A DNA stretch of 64,000 nt. It comes from Clostridiaceae bacterium. Its GTDB lineage: Bacteria; Bacillota; Clostridia; Lachnospirales; Lachnospiraceae. Under the pieces are notes generated by a model, which saw only the letters and a program-made list of their open reading frames with translations, was not told the origin of the DNA and did no database searches. Below, piece by piece: positions 38,121-48,080 of this stretch (position 1 is its first letter; each line of letters starts with the position of its first letter). The position numbers and the translations under genes were made by a program. The stretch lies in contig CAJSZV010000008.1 of assembly GCA_910574345.1 (NCBI GenBank), positions 173,779 to 237,778 of the forward strand, written 5' to 3'.

Positions 38121-39053
38121 ATGAGAATTGTATTTATGGGAACTCCGGAATTCTCCGTACCGGTACTTGAGGCCCTTGTAAAAGAAGGCCATGAAGTCGT
38201 CGGTGTGGTGACTCAGCCGGATAAGCCGAAAGGCAGAGGCAAGGCGGTGCTTATGCCTCCTGTCAAAGAAAAAGCGCTGGAATACGGCCTTTCCGTCTAT
38301 CAGCCGGCAAAGGTAAGGGATGCCGGATTCGTGGAGGTATTAAAAGGACTGAACCCGGATATTATGGTAGTGGTAGCCTTTGGACAGATCCTTCCCAAGT
38401 CCGTTCTTGACATTCCGCCCTTTGGCTGCGTCAATATCCACGCCTCCCTTCTGCCCAGGTACAGAGGCGCCGCGCCGATTCAGTGGGTCATCATCGACGG
38501 GGAACAGGAGACAGGAATCACCACCATGATGATGGATCCGGGACTGGACACGGGAGACATGCTGGAAAAGACCGTAGTGCCCATCGCACCGGATGAGACC
38601 GGCGACAGTCTTCACGACAAGCTAAAAGAAGCCGGCGCGTCCCTGATTCTTTCCACCTTAAAGAAGATCGAAGCCGGCACCATTACGAGAATCCCTCAGA
38701 CAGACGAGGGAACCTGCTATGCCAGGATGCTGACAAAAGACATGGGAAAGATAGACTGGACCATGGAAGCCGCTGCCATTGAACGTCTGGTGCGGGGCTT
38801 AAATTCCTGGCCGGGAACCTATACCACATGGAAGGGCAGGACTTTAAAGATCTGGAAAGTTCAGGTTCTTGAGGAAGACTGCGACGGCGCCTGCGGAGAA
38901 GTGGTACGCGCAGACAAAAACAGTCTTCTCGTAAAGACGGGGAAGGGAATCTTAAGCCTTTTGGAGGTGCAGCCGGAGGGCAAAAAGAGAATGGCGGCTG
39001 ATGCGTTTCTCAGGGGATATCCGGTGGCTGAGCATACCATCCTGCCAAGTTAG
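38121..39053 (+). CDS. fmt: Methionyl-tRNA formyltransferase
   Basis: A 310-aa enzyme that formylates Met-tRNAi with 10-formyl-THF, the product of the fhs reaction encoded upstream. Family motifs are MGTPEFSVPVLEAL, SLLPRYRGAAPIQW with the folate-binding core, and the C-terminal OB-like domain. Coupled to def. Confidence 0.96.
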   Translation: MRIVFMGTPEFSVPVLEALVKEGHEVVGVVTQPDKPKGRGKAVLMPPVKEKALEYGLSVYQPAKVRDAGFVEVLKGLNPDIMVVVAFGQILPKSVLDIPPFGCVNIHASLLPRYRGAAPIQWVIIDGEQETGITTMMMDPGLDTGDMLEKTVVPIAPDETGDSLHDKLKEAGASLILSTLKKIEAGTITRIPQTDEGTCYARMLTKDMGKIDWTMEAAAIERLVRGLNSWPGTYTTWKGRTLKIWKVQVLEEDCDGACGEVVRADKNSLLVKTGKGILSLLEVQPEGKKRMAADAFLRGYPVAEHTILPS

Positions 39054-39139
39054 GGGGGTGAATGCCGAGGTTTAGAGAATATTCAGCCAAGCTCGGATTG
39101 CACAAGCTATACAATGCATAAATTGAAAGGAGTCACAAT

Positions 39140-39847
39140 ATGTACGGCGGTTACTACGGTTTTTTTGATCCCACAATGATCCTGCTTCTCATCGGTACGG
39201 TCTTGTCCGTGCTGGCCTCATCCTGGGTTAACAGCACTTTTTCCAGGTATTCCAGAGTGCGCAGCGCCACAGGCATGACCGGGGAGGAAGCGGCCAGAAG
39301 GATCCTTCAGTCCCAAGGTATCTACGATGTCAGCGTACGGCCGGTGTCAGGGGAACTGACGGATCATTATAACCCTGCGACGAAGACCGTGAATCTGTCT
39401 GAGAATGTGTTCCGCTCTGCGTCTGTGGCGGCCATCGGCGTGGCGGCCCATGAGTGCGGCCACGCCATTCAGGATAATCTTGGGTATGTGCCCCTCAGGA
39501 TGCGGGCGGCAATCGTACCGGTGGCGAATTTCGGAAGCAAGCTGTCCTGGCCTTTGATTCTTCTGGGAATGTTTATGGGCGGCAATAATCTGCTGATTCA
39601 GATCGGTATCTGGATGTTTCTGACAGTGGTTCTCTTTCAGCTCATCACTCTGCCTGTGGAGTTTAATGCATCCAGGCGGGCAGTCGGTCTGGTGGATCAG
39701 CTGGGGATCTTAAGCGGGCAGGAGGTACAGCAGACAAAAAGCGTGCTCAGCGCGGCGGCACTGACTTATGTGGCAACAGCGGCGGCTTTTATTCTGCAGC
39801 TGCTTCGTCTCATTATACTGTTTGGAGGAAACAGACGACGTGACTAA
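39140..39847 (+). CDS. Membrane zinc metallopeptidase (YugP family)
   Basis: A 235-aa integral membrane protein with the zinc motif HECGH (VAAHECGHAIQD, ~residue 108-112), an N-terminal transmembrane helix and three further helices towards the C-terminus. The neutral zinc metallopeptidase 2 (YugP) family is common in Firmicutes beside rsmB; its substrate is unknown. AAAGGAG precedes the ATG. Its last 8 bases overlap the rsmB start. Confidence 0.88.
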   Translation: MYGGYYGFFDPTMILLLIGTVLSVLASSWVNSTFSRYSRVRSATGMTGEEAARRILQSQGIYDVSVRPVSGELTDHYNPATKTVNLSENVFRSASVAAIGVAAHECGHAIQDNLGYVPLRMRAAIVPVANFGSKLSWPLILLGMFMGGNNLLIQIGIWMFLTVVLFQLITLPVEFNASRRAVGLVDQLGILSGQEVQQTKSVLSAAALTYVATAAAFILQLLRLIILFGGNRRRD

Positions 39848-41183
39848 GGAAAAAGCAGGAAAGGGAATCCATGCCAGGGAGCTGGCTCTTAATATTCTGT
39901 TGGAGATATTGGAGAGGGGCGGCTTAAGCCATGTGGTTTTAAGTCAGGCCCTGGGAAAGTACCAGTACTTAGAGAAGCAGGAGCGGGCGCTGATCACCAG
40001 AATAACGGAAGGGACGCTGGAATACCTGATTCAGATTGACTATGTGCTGAACCGATATTCTGTTACGAAGGTTTCTAAGATGAAGCCTTTCATCCGTACC
40101 CTTCTTCGGATGTCTGTGTATCAGATCCTGTATCTGGACCGGATTCCTGACAGCGCTGTGTGCAATGAGGCAGTGAAACTGGCGGAGAAACGTCATTTTC
40201 AGGGATTGAAAGGATTCATAAACGGTGTTCTCAGAACCGTTTCAAGAGAGAAAGAGCATATGGTGTTTCCCGATGATTCCGTGCGCTATTCGGTTCCCCT
40301 GTGGCTTCTTGAGATGTGGAAGGCAGTTTACCCCAGGGATACGGTGGAGGCAATGCTTTCCTCTTTTTTGGAGGAAAGGAGACTCTTTGTCCGCTGCAAT
40401 CTGGGACGGGCTTCCAGGGAAGAGATAAGGGAGAGTCTGGAGAGTCAGGGCGTCGGGGTGAAGGACAGTGAGTATTCCCAGGCTGTTTTTTGCCTGGAAG
40501 GAATCAACTATCTGGAAGCTTTGGAGGCTTTTCAGAAAGGCTGGATCCAGGTGCAGGATTTCAGTTCCAGCCTGGTGGCCCTGGCAGCAGCTCCCAGGGA
40601 AGGGGATTACTGCATTGATGTCTGCGGCGCTCCCGGAGGGAAGAGTCTTCATGTGGCTGATCTCATGAAGGGAACAGGAACTGTGGAAGTGCGGGATGTC
40701 AGCGCCAGGAAAACAGCCCTGATCGAAGAGAATATAAAAAGATCCGGATTCGCCAATATGAAGGCAGTGGTTATGGATGCTCTTGTCTTTGACGAAGCAT
40801 CCTTTGAAAAGGCGGATGTGCTCATTGCGGATCTGCCCTGTTCCGGCCTGGGCATTATCGGGCGCAAGCCGGACATTAAGTATCGCATGACGCCGAAGGG
40901 GATTGAAGAGCTGGCCGGCCTTCAGAGAGAGATTCTCTCAGTGGTATGGCAGTATGTAAAGCCGGGAGGAACCCTTGTCTACAGCACATGTACCATAAGC
41001 AGAAAAGAAAATGAAGAGAATGCGGCCTGGTTTGCGGAGAATTATCCCTTCAGGCCTGTGAATATAGAGGGAAGGTTTGGAAATCACATACAGTCGGAAA
41101 CCATGAAGGGAGGAACCCTTCAGCTGCTTCCCGGAATTGATCCGGGGGACGGTTTTTTTCTGGCAGTGTTTGAACGAATATGA
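39840..41183 (+). CDS. rsmB: 16S rRNA (cytosine-967 C5) methyltransferase
   Basis: A 447-aa RNA methyltransferase with an N-terminal NusB-like domain (residues ~1-140) and a C-terminal SAM fold. Motif I region is DVCGAPGGKSLHVADLM, motif IV DLPCSGLGIIGRKPDIKYR, and the catalytic-cysteine motif VYSTCTI. The GTG start at 39840 lies 11 bp after GGAGG. An open frame starting at 39768 overlaps the previous gene and is not used. Confidence 0.93.
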   Translation: MTKEKAGKGIHARELALNILLEILERGGLSHVVLSQALGKYQYLEKQERALITRITEGTLEYLIQIDYVLNRYSVTKVSKMKPFIRTLLRMSVYQILYLDRIPDSAVCNEAVKLAEKRHFQGLKGFINGVLRTVSREKEHMVFPDDSVRYSVPLWLLEMWKAVYPRDTVEAMLSSFLEERRLFVRCNLGRASREEIRESLESQGVGVKDSEYSQAVFCLEGINYLEALEAFQKGWIQVQDFSSSLVALAAAPREGDYCIDVCGAPGGKSLHVADLMKGTGTVEVRDVSARKTALIEENIKRSGFANMKAVVMDALVFDEASFEKADVLIADLPCSGLGIIGRKPDIKYRMTPKGIEELAGLQREILSVVWQYVKPGGTLVYSTCTISRKENEENAAWFAENYPFRPVNIEGRFGNHIQSETMKGGTLQLLPGIDPGDGFFLAVFERI

Positions 41184-42250
41184 TGACAGAGAAGACGGAT
41201 ATAAAATCCCTGACCCTTGAGGAATTGGAAGAACAGTTGAGAGAACAGGGAGAAAAGTCCTTTCGGGCAAAACAAATTTATCAGTGGATTCATGAAAAGC
41301 TGGTGGATTCCTTTGAGGATATGACTAATTTGTCAAAAGAACTGCGCCGCAGACTGGCGGATTCTTATGAGCTTACGACTCTGCACATGGTCGATGTGAA
41401 GATATCGGAGATCGACGGAACCAGAAAGTATCTGTTTGAGCTTCCGGACGGCCATGTTATTGAAAGCGTGCTCATGAGATACAGACACGGCAACAGCGTG
41501 TGCATCTCATCCCAGGTGGGATGCCGCATGGGATGCCGTTTCTGCGCTTCCACCCTGGAGGGGCTGGAGCGGAATCTGCGGCCTTCGGAGATGGTTGATC
41601 AGGTCTACCGGATTCAGAAAGACATAAAGGAGCGGGTGTCCAATGTGGTGGTCATGGGAAGCGGGGAGCCTCTTGACAATTATGACAGTCTGGTAAGATT
41701 TATCCGGCTCATCAGCCATGAGAAAGGGCTTCATATCAGCCAGAGGAATCTTACGGTGTCCACCTGCGGCATTGTGCCTGGGATAGAAAAGCTGGCAAAG
41801 GAGAACTTATCCGTTACTCTGGCTTTGTCCCTTCATGCTCCGAATGACCAGGTGAGAAGGACCCTTATGCCTGTGGCTCATAAGTACGCCTTAGGGGATG
41901 TTCTCAAGGCATGCCACGATTATTTTGAGAAGACGGGAAGGCGTCTTACCTTTGAGTACAGTCTGGTAAGAGGAGTGAATGATAATCTGGAGGAGGCAAG
42001 GGCCCTGGCGTTGCTCATAAAGGATCAGCAGGCCCATGTGAACCTGATTCCTGTCAATCCCATTAAGGAGAGAGAGTATGTCCAGTCGGACGAAAAGACC
42101 ATAGAACAGTTTAAGAATTATCTGGAAAGCAGGGGCATTAACGTTACCGTGAGACGGGAAATGGGCCGTGATATCGGGGGAGCCTGCGGCCAGCTTAGAA
42201 AAAGCTTTATGGAGGAAGGGAGAGATACAGCATGGAGGCATATGCACTGA
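41180..42250 (+). CDS. rlmN: 23S rRNA (adenine-2503 C2) / tRNA methyltransferase RlmN
   Basis: A 356-aa radical-SAM methyltransferase with the CxxxCxxC cluster in SQVGCRMGCRFCAST, the GEPLDNYD motif and the C-terminal reactive cysteine in GGACGQL. The ATG at 41180 overlaps the rsmB stop; a second ATG follows at once. The 3' end overlaps the PP2C start by 19 nt. Cfr-type resistance enzymes are relatives, but length, context and motifs fit RlmN. Confidence 0.95.
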   Translation: MMTEKTDIKSLTLEELEEQLREQGEKSFRAKQIYQWIHEKLVDSFEDMTNLSKELRRRLADSYELTTLHMVDVKISEIDGTRKYLFELPDGHVIESVLMRYRHGNSVCISSQVGCRMGCRFCASTLEGLERNLRPSEMVDQVYRIQKDIKERVSNVVVMGSGEPLDNYDSLVRFIRLISHEKGLHISQRNLTVSTCGIVPGIEKLAKENLSVTLALSLHAPNDQVRRTLMPVAHKYALGDVLKACHDYFEKTGRRLTFEYSLVRGVNDNLEEARALALLIKDQQAHVNLIPVNPIKEREYVQSDEKTIEQFKNYLESRGINVTVRREMGRDIGGACGQLRKSFMEEGRDTAWRHMH

Positions 42251-42978
42251 CGGATGTAGGCCGGGTGAGGGAATGCAATCAGGATTATATCTATTCTTCA
42301 TCAGACCCTGTAGGCTGTCTGGACAATCTGCTCTTGGTGGCTGACGGCATGGGAGGACATAATGCAGGGGACTATGCGTCTCGGTTTATGGTGGAAGAGC
42401 TGAATCACTATGTGAAGGCCAGGGAAGAAGGTCTGCCGGTCCAGGTCCTGAAAGACGGAATCTGCCAGGTAAACCGGCAGTTATATCGAAAATCTTTGGA
42501 GAACCCGGTACTGTCCGGCATGGGAACCACTCTGGTAGCGGCCACCACTCAGGACAAAACCCTCTATGCGGCCAATGTGGGAGACAGCCGTCTGTATCTG
42601 TTTCGGGAAGGAGCGTTAAGACAGGTTACCAGAGATCATTCCTTTGTGGAAGAGATGGTAGCCAAGGGGCAGATGGAGCGGTACAGCAAGGATTACCAGC
42701 GCAGGAAAAATATTATTACCAGGGCTCTTGGAATTATGGACCGGGTGGAAGTGGATTTTTTTGAAGAAGAACTGCTCCATGGGGACCTGCTGCTTCTGTG
42801 CTCTGACGGCTTAAGCAATATGATTACGGATGAAGAGATGGCGCTGATTTTATCGGAACATGGCTCTTTAAAATACAAAGTGGAAAAATTAGCCAGCCAG
42901 GCCAACGAACATGGAGGTTACGACAATATTGCGGTGATCGTGGCGGATCCCCAGATAAGCGAGGTGAGGCCATGCTGA
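42232..42978 (+). CDS. prpC: PP2C-family Ser/Thr protein phosphatase (Stp/PrpC)
   Basis: A 248-aa metal-dependent phosphatase with motifs DGMGGH, SGMGTTLVAA, VGDSRLYLF, RDHSFVEEMV and CSDGLSNMI. It removes phosphates placed by the PASTA kinase encoded next, with which it overlaps by 7 nt. Together they tune cell-wall synthesis and growth. Confidence 0.95.
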   Translation: MEAYALTDVGRVRECNQDYIYSSSDPVGCLDNLLLVADGMGGHNAGDYASRFMVEELNHYVKAREEGLPVQVLKDGICQVNRQLYRKSLENPVLSGMGTTLVAATTQDKTLYAANVGDSRLYLFREGALRQVTRDHSFVEEMVAKGQMERYSKDYQRRKNIITRALGIMDRVEVDFFEEELLHGDLLLLCSDGLSNMITDEEMALILSEHGSLKYKVEKLASQANEHGGYDNIAVIVADPQISEVRPC

Positions 42979-45116
42979 GAGCAGGAATGTATTTGCAGGG
43001 CCGCTATGAAATCTTAGGACTTATCGGTTCCGGCGGAATGTCGGATGTATATAAGGCCAAATGCCATAAGCTCAACCGTCTTGTGGCAATCAAAGTGCTC
43101 AAGGAAGAGTTCAGCAATGATGAGGGTTTTTTGGGAAAATTCCAGATGGAAGCCCAGGCGGCGGCAGGACTGTCCCATCCCAATATCGTCAATGTCTATG
43201 ACGTGGTGGATGAAGGGAATATCCACGGCATTGTCATGGAGCTGATTGAGGGCATCACATTAAAGAGTTACATTGCCAAGAAGGGAATATTGGAAGTAAA
43301 AGAAGCTGTGGGCATTGCCATTCAGGTAGCCAAGGGAATCGAAGCCGCCCATGAACAGCAGATCATACATAGGGATATTAAGCCTCAGAACATGCTGATC
43401 TCCAAGGACGGGAAAGTGAAAGTTGCGGATTTTGGCATTGCCAGGGCGGTGTCCGCCCAGACCATGACTTCCGAGGCCATGGGGTCTGTCCATTATATCT
43501 CTCCGGAACAGGCCAGGGGAGGGTACAGCGATGCCAGAAGCGATATCTATTCCCTGGGAATTACCATGTATGAGATGGTCACCGGTCTTCTGCCTTTTGA
43601 GGGAGACAACACTGTGGCAGTGGCTTTGGCTCAGCTCCAGGAACCCATTACCAGACCCAGTTTTTATAATCCGGAGCTTCCCGTAAGTTTTGAGGGAATT
43701 ATCCTGAAATGTACGGAGAAAAAGCCGGAGCGCAGATACAGTCAGATCACAGATGTGATCGCAGACCTGCGCCGGGTTCTCGTGTATCCCGATGAGAATT
43801 TTGTACAGCCGGCCCCAGATGTGGATATGGGAGCCGGTACGGTGGTCATCAGAAAAGAAGAACTGCAGGAGATCCGGGAAAGGGAGGGCGCCGTCATCCG
43901 GGAAGAGCCTAAAGAGCACGTGTATCCCAGGGAACGAGGCGTGAGAGAAGAGGAATGGGAGGAAGAGGAAGACGAGTGGGAGGAAGTCCGCCGCCGACGG
44001 AAGCGCCGGGATACAGAGAAGGATCAGGTAGGTTCCAGGTTTGAACGGCTGTTTGCCGCCCTGGGCGTGGTGATCGCCATTCTGATCGTGGCGGTTCTTG
44101 TAGTGGTGTTCTCCCGGCTGGGAGGACTTCTGAAGTTCAATACGGGGCCTGAACCCTCGTCATCCATCCGAACCGAGACCATAGAGCCGGAGGAAACCCT
44201 TAACGAGATGGAGATCAAGGTTCCGGATGTGCTGGAACTTCCTGTGGATATGGCGGAGGAGAAATTAAAAGAAAACACCCTGGTTATGAAAGTCACCGGC
44301 TATGAGGATTCCGATACGGTGGAGAAGGGGCGGATTATCTCCCAGAATCTTCCGGAAGGAACTGTGGTGCAGAAGTATTCAACCGTAAATGTGGTGGTAA
44401 GCAACGGAAGCGATTTGATCAGGCTGTCGGAACTGTCTCTGGAAGGCATGACTGCAGAGGCAGCCAAACTTTTGCTGGAACAGAACAAACTGGTCGTCAG
44501 TTCCCAGCCGGAGTATCATGATACCATAGCTGAGGGAATGGTGATCCGGTTCGAGCCGGAACAGGCAAGGCCGGGAGAGACCGTTGCCCTCTTTGTCAGC
44601 GCCGGCCCTCTGTCCGCCATGAGAACCGTTCCTGAGATTCGGAATGTGCCGGAGGAGGAAGCCATAGGCAAGCTGGCTGAGGCGGGGTTAAATCCCGGAG
44701 ATGTGACGGAAGTCTTTGATGAGACCGTACAGGAGGGCTTCGTAGTGAGTCAGGGAGTGGAAGCCGGACAGCTTGTGAAGGAGGGAACCGTGATTCCCTA
44801 TATGGTGAGCAAGGGAATAGAGACAAACGGATTCATAGCGGCCATCAGCGAGACTTATAATTTAAACGATACTACGGGGCCGGGAGCCCACGGCACCGAT
44901 GTGACCGTGTCAATCCGGCTGAAACAGACCGTAGGGGGACAGACCGTGTATACAACCCTCATGGAACCTACCACATTTCCTGCCAATACCATGCTGCCTG
45001 TAAATTATACCAATATTGAGGGCGCTCCGGGAGTGGACAGCGGTGAAGTGGAGATCATTAATGAGACCACGGGGCTGGTTCTCATCAGCTATCCGGTAAA
45101 ATTTATTGAGAGATAG
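42972..45116 (+). CDS. prkC: PASTA-domain Ser/Thr kinase (PrkC/Stk1)
   Basis: A 714-aa membrane receptor kinase. The kinase domain (~10-275) has GSGGMSDVYKA, catalytic HRDIKPQNML, DFGIAR and the activation loop. A basic/acidic juxtamembrane segment is followed by one transmembrane helix (~357-378) and three extracellular PASTA domains (~410-610) that bind muropeptides. A C-terminal beta-type domain has no name known to me. In spore formers PrkC links muropeptide sensing to germination and growth. Confidence 0.95.
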   Translation: MLRAGMYLQGRYEILGLIGSGGMSDVYKAKCHKLNRLVAIKVLKEEFSNDEGFLGKFQMEAQAAAGLSHPNIVNVYDVVDEGNIHGIVMELIEGITLKSYIAKKGILEVKEAVGIAIQVAKGIEAAHEQQIIHRDIKPQNMLISKDGKVKVADFGIARAVSAQTMTSEAMGSVHYISPEQARGGYSDARSDIYSLGITMYEMVTGLLPFEGDNTVAVALAQLQEPITRPSFYNPELPVSFEGIILKCTEKKPERRYSQITDVIADLRRVLVYPDENFVQPAPDVDMGAGTVVIRKEELQEIREREGAVIREEPKEHVYPRERGVREEEWEEEEDEWEEVRRRRKRRDTEKDQVGSRFERLFAALGVVIAILIVAVLVVVFSRLGGLLKFNTGPEPSSSIRTETIEPEETLNEMEIKVPDVLELPVDMAEEKLKENTLVMKVTGYEDSDTVEKGRIISQNLPEGTVVQKYSTVNVVVSNGSDLIRLSELSLEGMTAEAAKLLLEQNKLVVSSQPEYHDTIAEGMVIRFEPEQARPGETVALFVSAGPLSAMRTVPEIRNVPEEEAIGKLAEAGLNPGDVTEVFDETVQEGFVVSQGVEAGQLVKEGTVIPYMVSKGIETNGFIAAISETYNLNDTTGPGAHGTDVTVSIRLKQTVGGQTVYTTLMEPTTFPANTMLPVNYTNIEGAPGVDSGEVEIINETTGLVLISYPVKFIER

Positions 45117-45135
45117 GAGGTATAAGGGGAAATCA

Positions 45136-46014
45136 GTGACGGGGAAAATCATTAAGGGAATCGCCGGATTTTACTATGTCCATGGCAGCGACCATGTAAT
45201 CTATGAATGCAGGGCAAAGGGGATTTTCCGCAATAAAAAGATCAAACCTCTGGTGGGGGACAATGTGGAGATTACGGTTCTTTTAAAGGAGCCTCCGGAG
45301 GGCAATATTGACCGGATTCTGCCGAGGACCAATACGCTGATCAGACCGGCAGCGGCCAATCTTGACCAGGCTCTGGTGGTGTTTGCCCTTATGGATCCGA
45401 GACCTAATCTTAATCTTCTGGACCGTTTTCTGGTCCTTATGGAGAAAAATCATGTGACTGTTACCCTGGCGTTCAACAAAACGGACCTGGCCGGGGAGGA
45501 GGCAAAAGAACAGTACCGGCGGATCTATGAACCCGCCGGGTATCCCGTCATGTTTTTCAGCACCTATGAGAAGGCGGGGATTGAGGATATCCGCCGGTAT
45601 CTGGAGGGAAAGACCACGGCTCTTGCAGGCCCATCGGGCGTGGGCAAGTCTTCTCTGACCAATCTTCTTATGCCTGAGGCCAGAATGGAGACAGGAAGTA
45701 TCAGCGAGAAGATACGGAGGGGAAAGCACACCACCAGACATTCGGAACTGTTTTGTCTTAACAGGGATACCTATCTTATGGACACGCCGGGATTCAGCTC
45801 CGTGTTTGTGGATGAGATGGAGCCGGAAGATCTGAAAGAATATTTCCCGGAGTTTGCTTCCTTTGAAGAGGACTGCCGGTTCCTTGGTTGCGTCCATATG
45901 GGGGAAAAAGTCTGCGGCGTCAAAGAGGCGGTACAGAATGGCCGCATCAGTCAGAGCCGTTATGAAAATTATCGATTGTTTTATGAGGAACTGAAAAGCA
46001 AAAGGAGATATTAG
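45136..46014 (+). CDS. rsgA: Ribosome small-subunit GTPase RsgA
   Basis: A 292-aa circularly permuted GTPase for 30S maturation: N-terminal OB fold, NKTD before GPSGVGKSSL, then DTPGF, and a C-terminal zinc knuckle (CRFLGCVHMGEKVCGV). The GTG at 45136 follows AAGGGGA; a frame from 45106 overlaps the kinase gene. rpe follows after 2 nt. Confidence 0.95.
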   Translation: MTGKIIKGIAGFYYVHGSDHVIYECRAKGIFRNKKIKPLVGDNVEITVLLKEPPEGNIDRILPRTNTLIRPAAANLDQALVVFALMDPRPNLNLLDRFLVLMEKNHVTVTLAFNKTDLAGEEAKEQYRRIYEPAGYPVMFFSTYEKAGIEDIRRYLEGKTTALAGPSGVGKSSLTNLLMPEARMETGSISEKIRRGKHTTRHSELFCLNRDTYLMDTPGFSSVFVDEMEPEDLKEYFPEFASFEEDCRFLGCVHMGEKVCGVKEAVQNGRISQSRYENYRLFYEELKSKRRY

Positions 46015-46016
46015 CC

Positions 46017-46697
46017 ATGAATGTGTTAGCGCCATCCCTGCTGGGGGCAGACTTTAAGAATCTTGAGAGAGACATTAAAACCGTAGAGGCGGCAGGCGCA
46101 GGTTATCTGCACCTGGATGTAATGGACGGAGCATTTGTTCCGAGCATTTCTTTTGGGATGCCTGTGATCGCATCCTTAAGAAGCTGTACCCGTATGGTCT
46201 TTGATGTCCACATGATGGTGGAAGAACCGGTCCGGTATGTGGACCATGTCCGCGCCGCAGGTGCGGATCTCATATGCATTCACGCAGAGGCGTGCAGACA
46301 TTTGGATTCGGCCATTGCAAAGATTCATGAGACAGGGGCCAGGGCAGGGGTTGCGCTGAATCCGGCCACTCCTGTGTCTGCTGTGGATCTGCTGCTCCCT
46401 GTGGTGGACATGGTACTTGTCATGTCCGTGAATCCGGGATTCGGAGGTCAGAAATTCATCCCCTATACTCTGGATAAGATAAGAGAGTTGAGAAAACGAA
46501 TTCAGGATTTGGGACTTCATACGGATATCCAGGTAGACGGAGGCGTTACCCTGGACAATGTGGAGGAACTTCTAAAGGCGGGGGCCAATATAATCGTGGC
46601 GGGGTCCTCCGTCTTTCGGGGCGATCCGGGGGAAAATACCAGGAAGTTCCTTGAGATTATGAAAGGGCCCCAGGTTACAGGCAGGGAGTTATTATGA
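46017..46697 (+). CDS. rpe: Ribulose-phosphate 3-epimerase
   Basis: A 226-aa TIM-barrel enzyme interconverting ribulose 5-phosphate and xylulose 5-phosphate. Motifs are HLDVMDGAFVPSISFG, FDVHMMVEEP, MSVNPGFGGQKFI and the phosphate-binding VDGGVTLDN/AGSSVF. It overlaps thiN by 4 nt. Confidence 0.97.
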   Translation: MNVLAPSLLGADFKNLERDIKTVEAAGAGYLHLDVMDGAFVPSISFGMPVIASLRSCTRMVFDVHMMVEEPVRYVDHVRAAGADLICIHAEACRHLDSAIAKIHETGARAGVALNPATPVSAVDLLLPVVDMVLVMSVNPGFGGQKFIPYTLDKIRELRKRIQDLGLHTDIQVDGGVTLDNVEELLKAGANIIVAGSSVFRGDPGENTRKFLEIMKGPQVTGRELL

Positions 46698-47353
46698 AAA
46701 CCGGTGTGATCATAACCGGCGGACGGCTGGATACGGCTTTTGCCGGCAAATTTTTAAAGGAGAATCCGGCGGATCTTGTGGTCTCCGTAGACGGCGGTCT
46801 GGAAAAGACAAAAGCCCTGGGGCTGGTTCCCCATGCCGTGGTGGGAGATTTTGATACGGTGGACCGGAATATATTGGAAGAATACCGAAAAAACCCCTGC
46901 ATTCTCTGGGATGTCCATAAGCCGGAGAAAGATGAGACGGACACGGAGCTTGCCGTCAACACGGCCATAAAGCTTGGCTGTACCCGCCTTATGATTCTGG
47001 GGGCTACGGGAGGGAGGATAGACCATGAACTGTCCAATATCCATCTGCTTAAATATTGTCTCGATAATCAGGTGGAGGCATATCTTTATGACAGCCAGAA
47101 CAAGGTCTATCTGCTCTCACAGGGGCGAACCTTCTGCAGAGAAGCCCTCTATGGGACTTACGTGTCCTTTATTCCCATGACAGAAGAGGTGAGGGCCATC
47201 ACCCTTACGGGTTTTAAATATCCTCTGAACCGCAAACATATTTCCATAGGCGCCGAGGCCGGTCTCTGCATCAGCAATGAGGTAATAACTGACAGGGCCC
47301 GGATCACATTTGACAGCGGAATTCTGATCTGCATCGAGTCAAAAGATTTCTGA
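46694..47353 (+). CDS. thiN: Thiamine pyrophosphokinase
   Basis: A 219-aa enzyme that pyrophosphorylates thiamine to thiamine diphosphate. Signatures are VSVDGGLEKTKALGLVPHAVVGDFDTVD, the acidic DETDTELAV and LGATGGRIDHEL. Its product is the cofactor of transketolase, which shares its substrate pool with rpe. No TPP riboswitch (CTGAGA core) is visible upstream. Confidence 0.93.
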   Translation: MKTGVIITGGRLDTAFAGKFLKENPADLVVSVDGGLEKTKALGLVPHAVVGDFDTVDRNILEEYRKNPCILWDVHKPEKDETDTELAVNTAIKLGCTRLMILGATGGRIDHELSNIHLLKYCLDNQVEAYLYDSQNKVYLLSQGRTFCREALYGTYVSFIPMTEEVRAITLTGFKYPLNRKHISIGAEAGLCISNEVITDRARITFDSGILICIESKDF

Positions 47354-47483
47354 CTGGACTGGTCAATAATATAAAAATTGGCTATTTTTATCACTCCACT
47401 TCTGTGCTATGATCTAGGAAATCCAAGGGCGCACCGATGGAAGAAAAGGGATTTGTGCAGAACCTATGCACAGAATGGAGGAT

Positions 47484-48080
47484 ATGATGACAGATAAGAA
47501 CGAAAAAGTCTATAAGATTGTGATTACAGGATTGATGGCAGCTCTGTGCTATGTGGCGTTTACCTACCTTAAGATACCCATTCCCACATTCGGCGGCGAT
47601 ATGGTGGCTCTCCACATCGGCAATGCCTTCTGCGTCATGGCGGCTCTGCTCTTGGGCGGTGGTTACGGCGGTCTGGCCGGAGCCCTGGGGATGACCATTG
47701 CCGACTTAATCGACCCGGCCTATGTGACCAGTGCGCCCAAGACTTTTTTCTTAAAGCTGTGCATCGGTCTGATCTCCGGATTTGTGGCCCACAGGATTGG
47801 CCATATTACGGATAATCATGACAGCAGATACGTGTTTAAGTGGACGCTTATGGCTTCCGTGGCGGGACTGGGCTTTAATGTGGTCATGGATCCCATAGTC
47901 GGATTCTTTTATAAAAATTATATTCTGGGCGTGGAATCTTCGGCTGCCAAGATTATGTCCACCTGGGCCGCGGGGGTTACGTTCATCAATGCAGTGGCCG
48001 GAACCATTGTGGTGGTAGTGGTCTACATGGCAGTGAGGCCTGTGCTTAAAAAGGCAGGACTGTTTTTCCATATCTCCTAA
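47484..48080 (+). CDS. ECF transporter S component
   Basis: A ~198-aa membrane protein with about six helices, the substrate-specific subunit of an energy-coupling-factor vitamin transporter. The N-terminal MAALCYVAF helix carries the small-residue pattern that contacts the shared T subunit. The vitamin cannot be fixed: its place after thiN hints at a thiamine precursor (HmpT-like), but pantothenate or others are possible. The ATG at 47484 or 47487 follows ATGGAGG. A small TGTGCA/TGCACA hairpin (47453-47475 region) directly precedes the ribosome site. Confidence 0.8.
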   Translation: MMTDKNEKVYKIVITGLMAALCYVAFTYLKIPIPTFGGDMVALHIGNAFCVMAALLLGGGYGGLAGALGMTIADLIDPAYVTSAPKTFFLKLCIGLISGFVAHRIGHITDNHDSRYVFKWTLMASVAGLGFNVVMDPIVGFFYKNYILGVESSAAKIMSTWAAGVTFINAVAGTIVVVVVYMAVRPVLKKAGLFFHIS

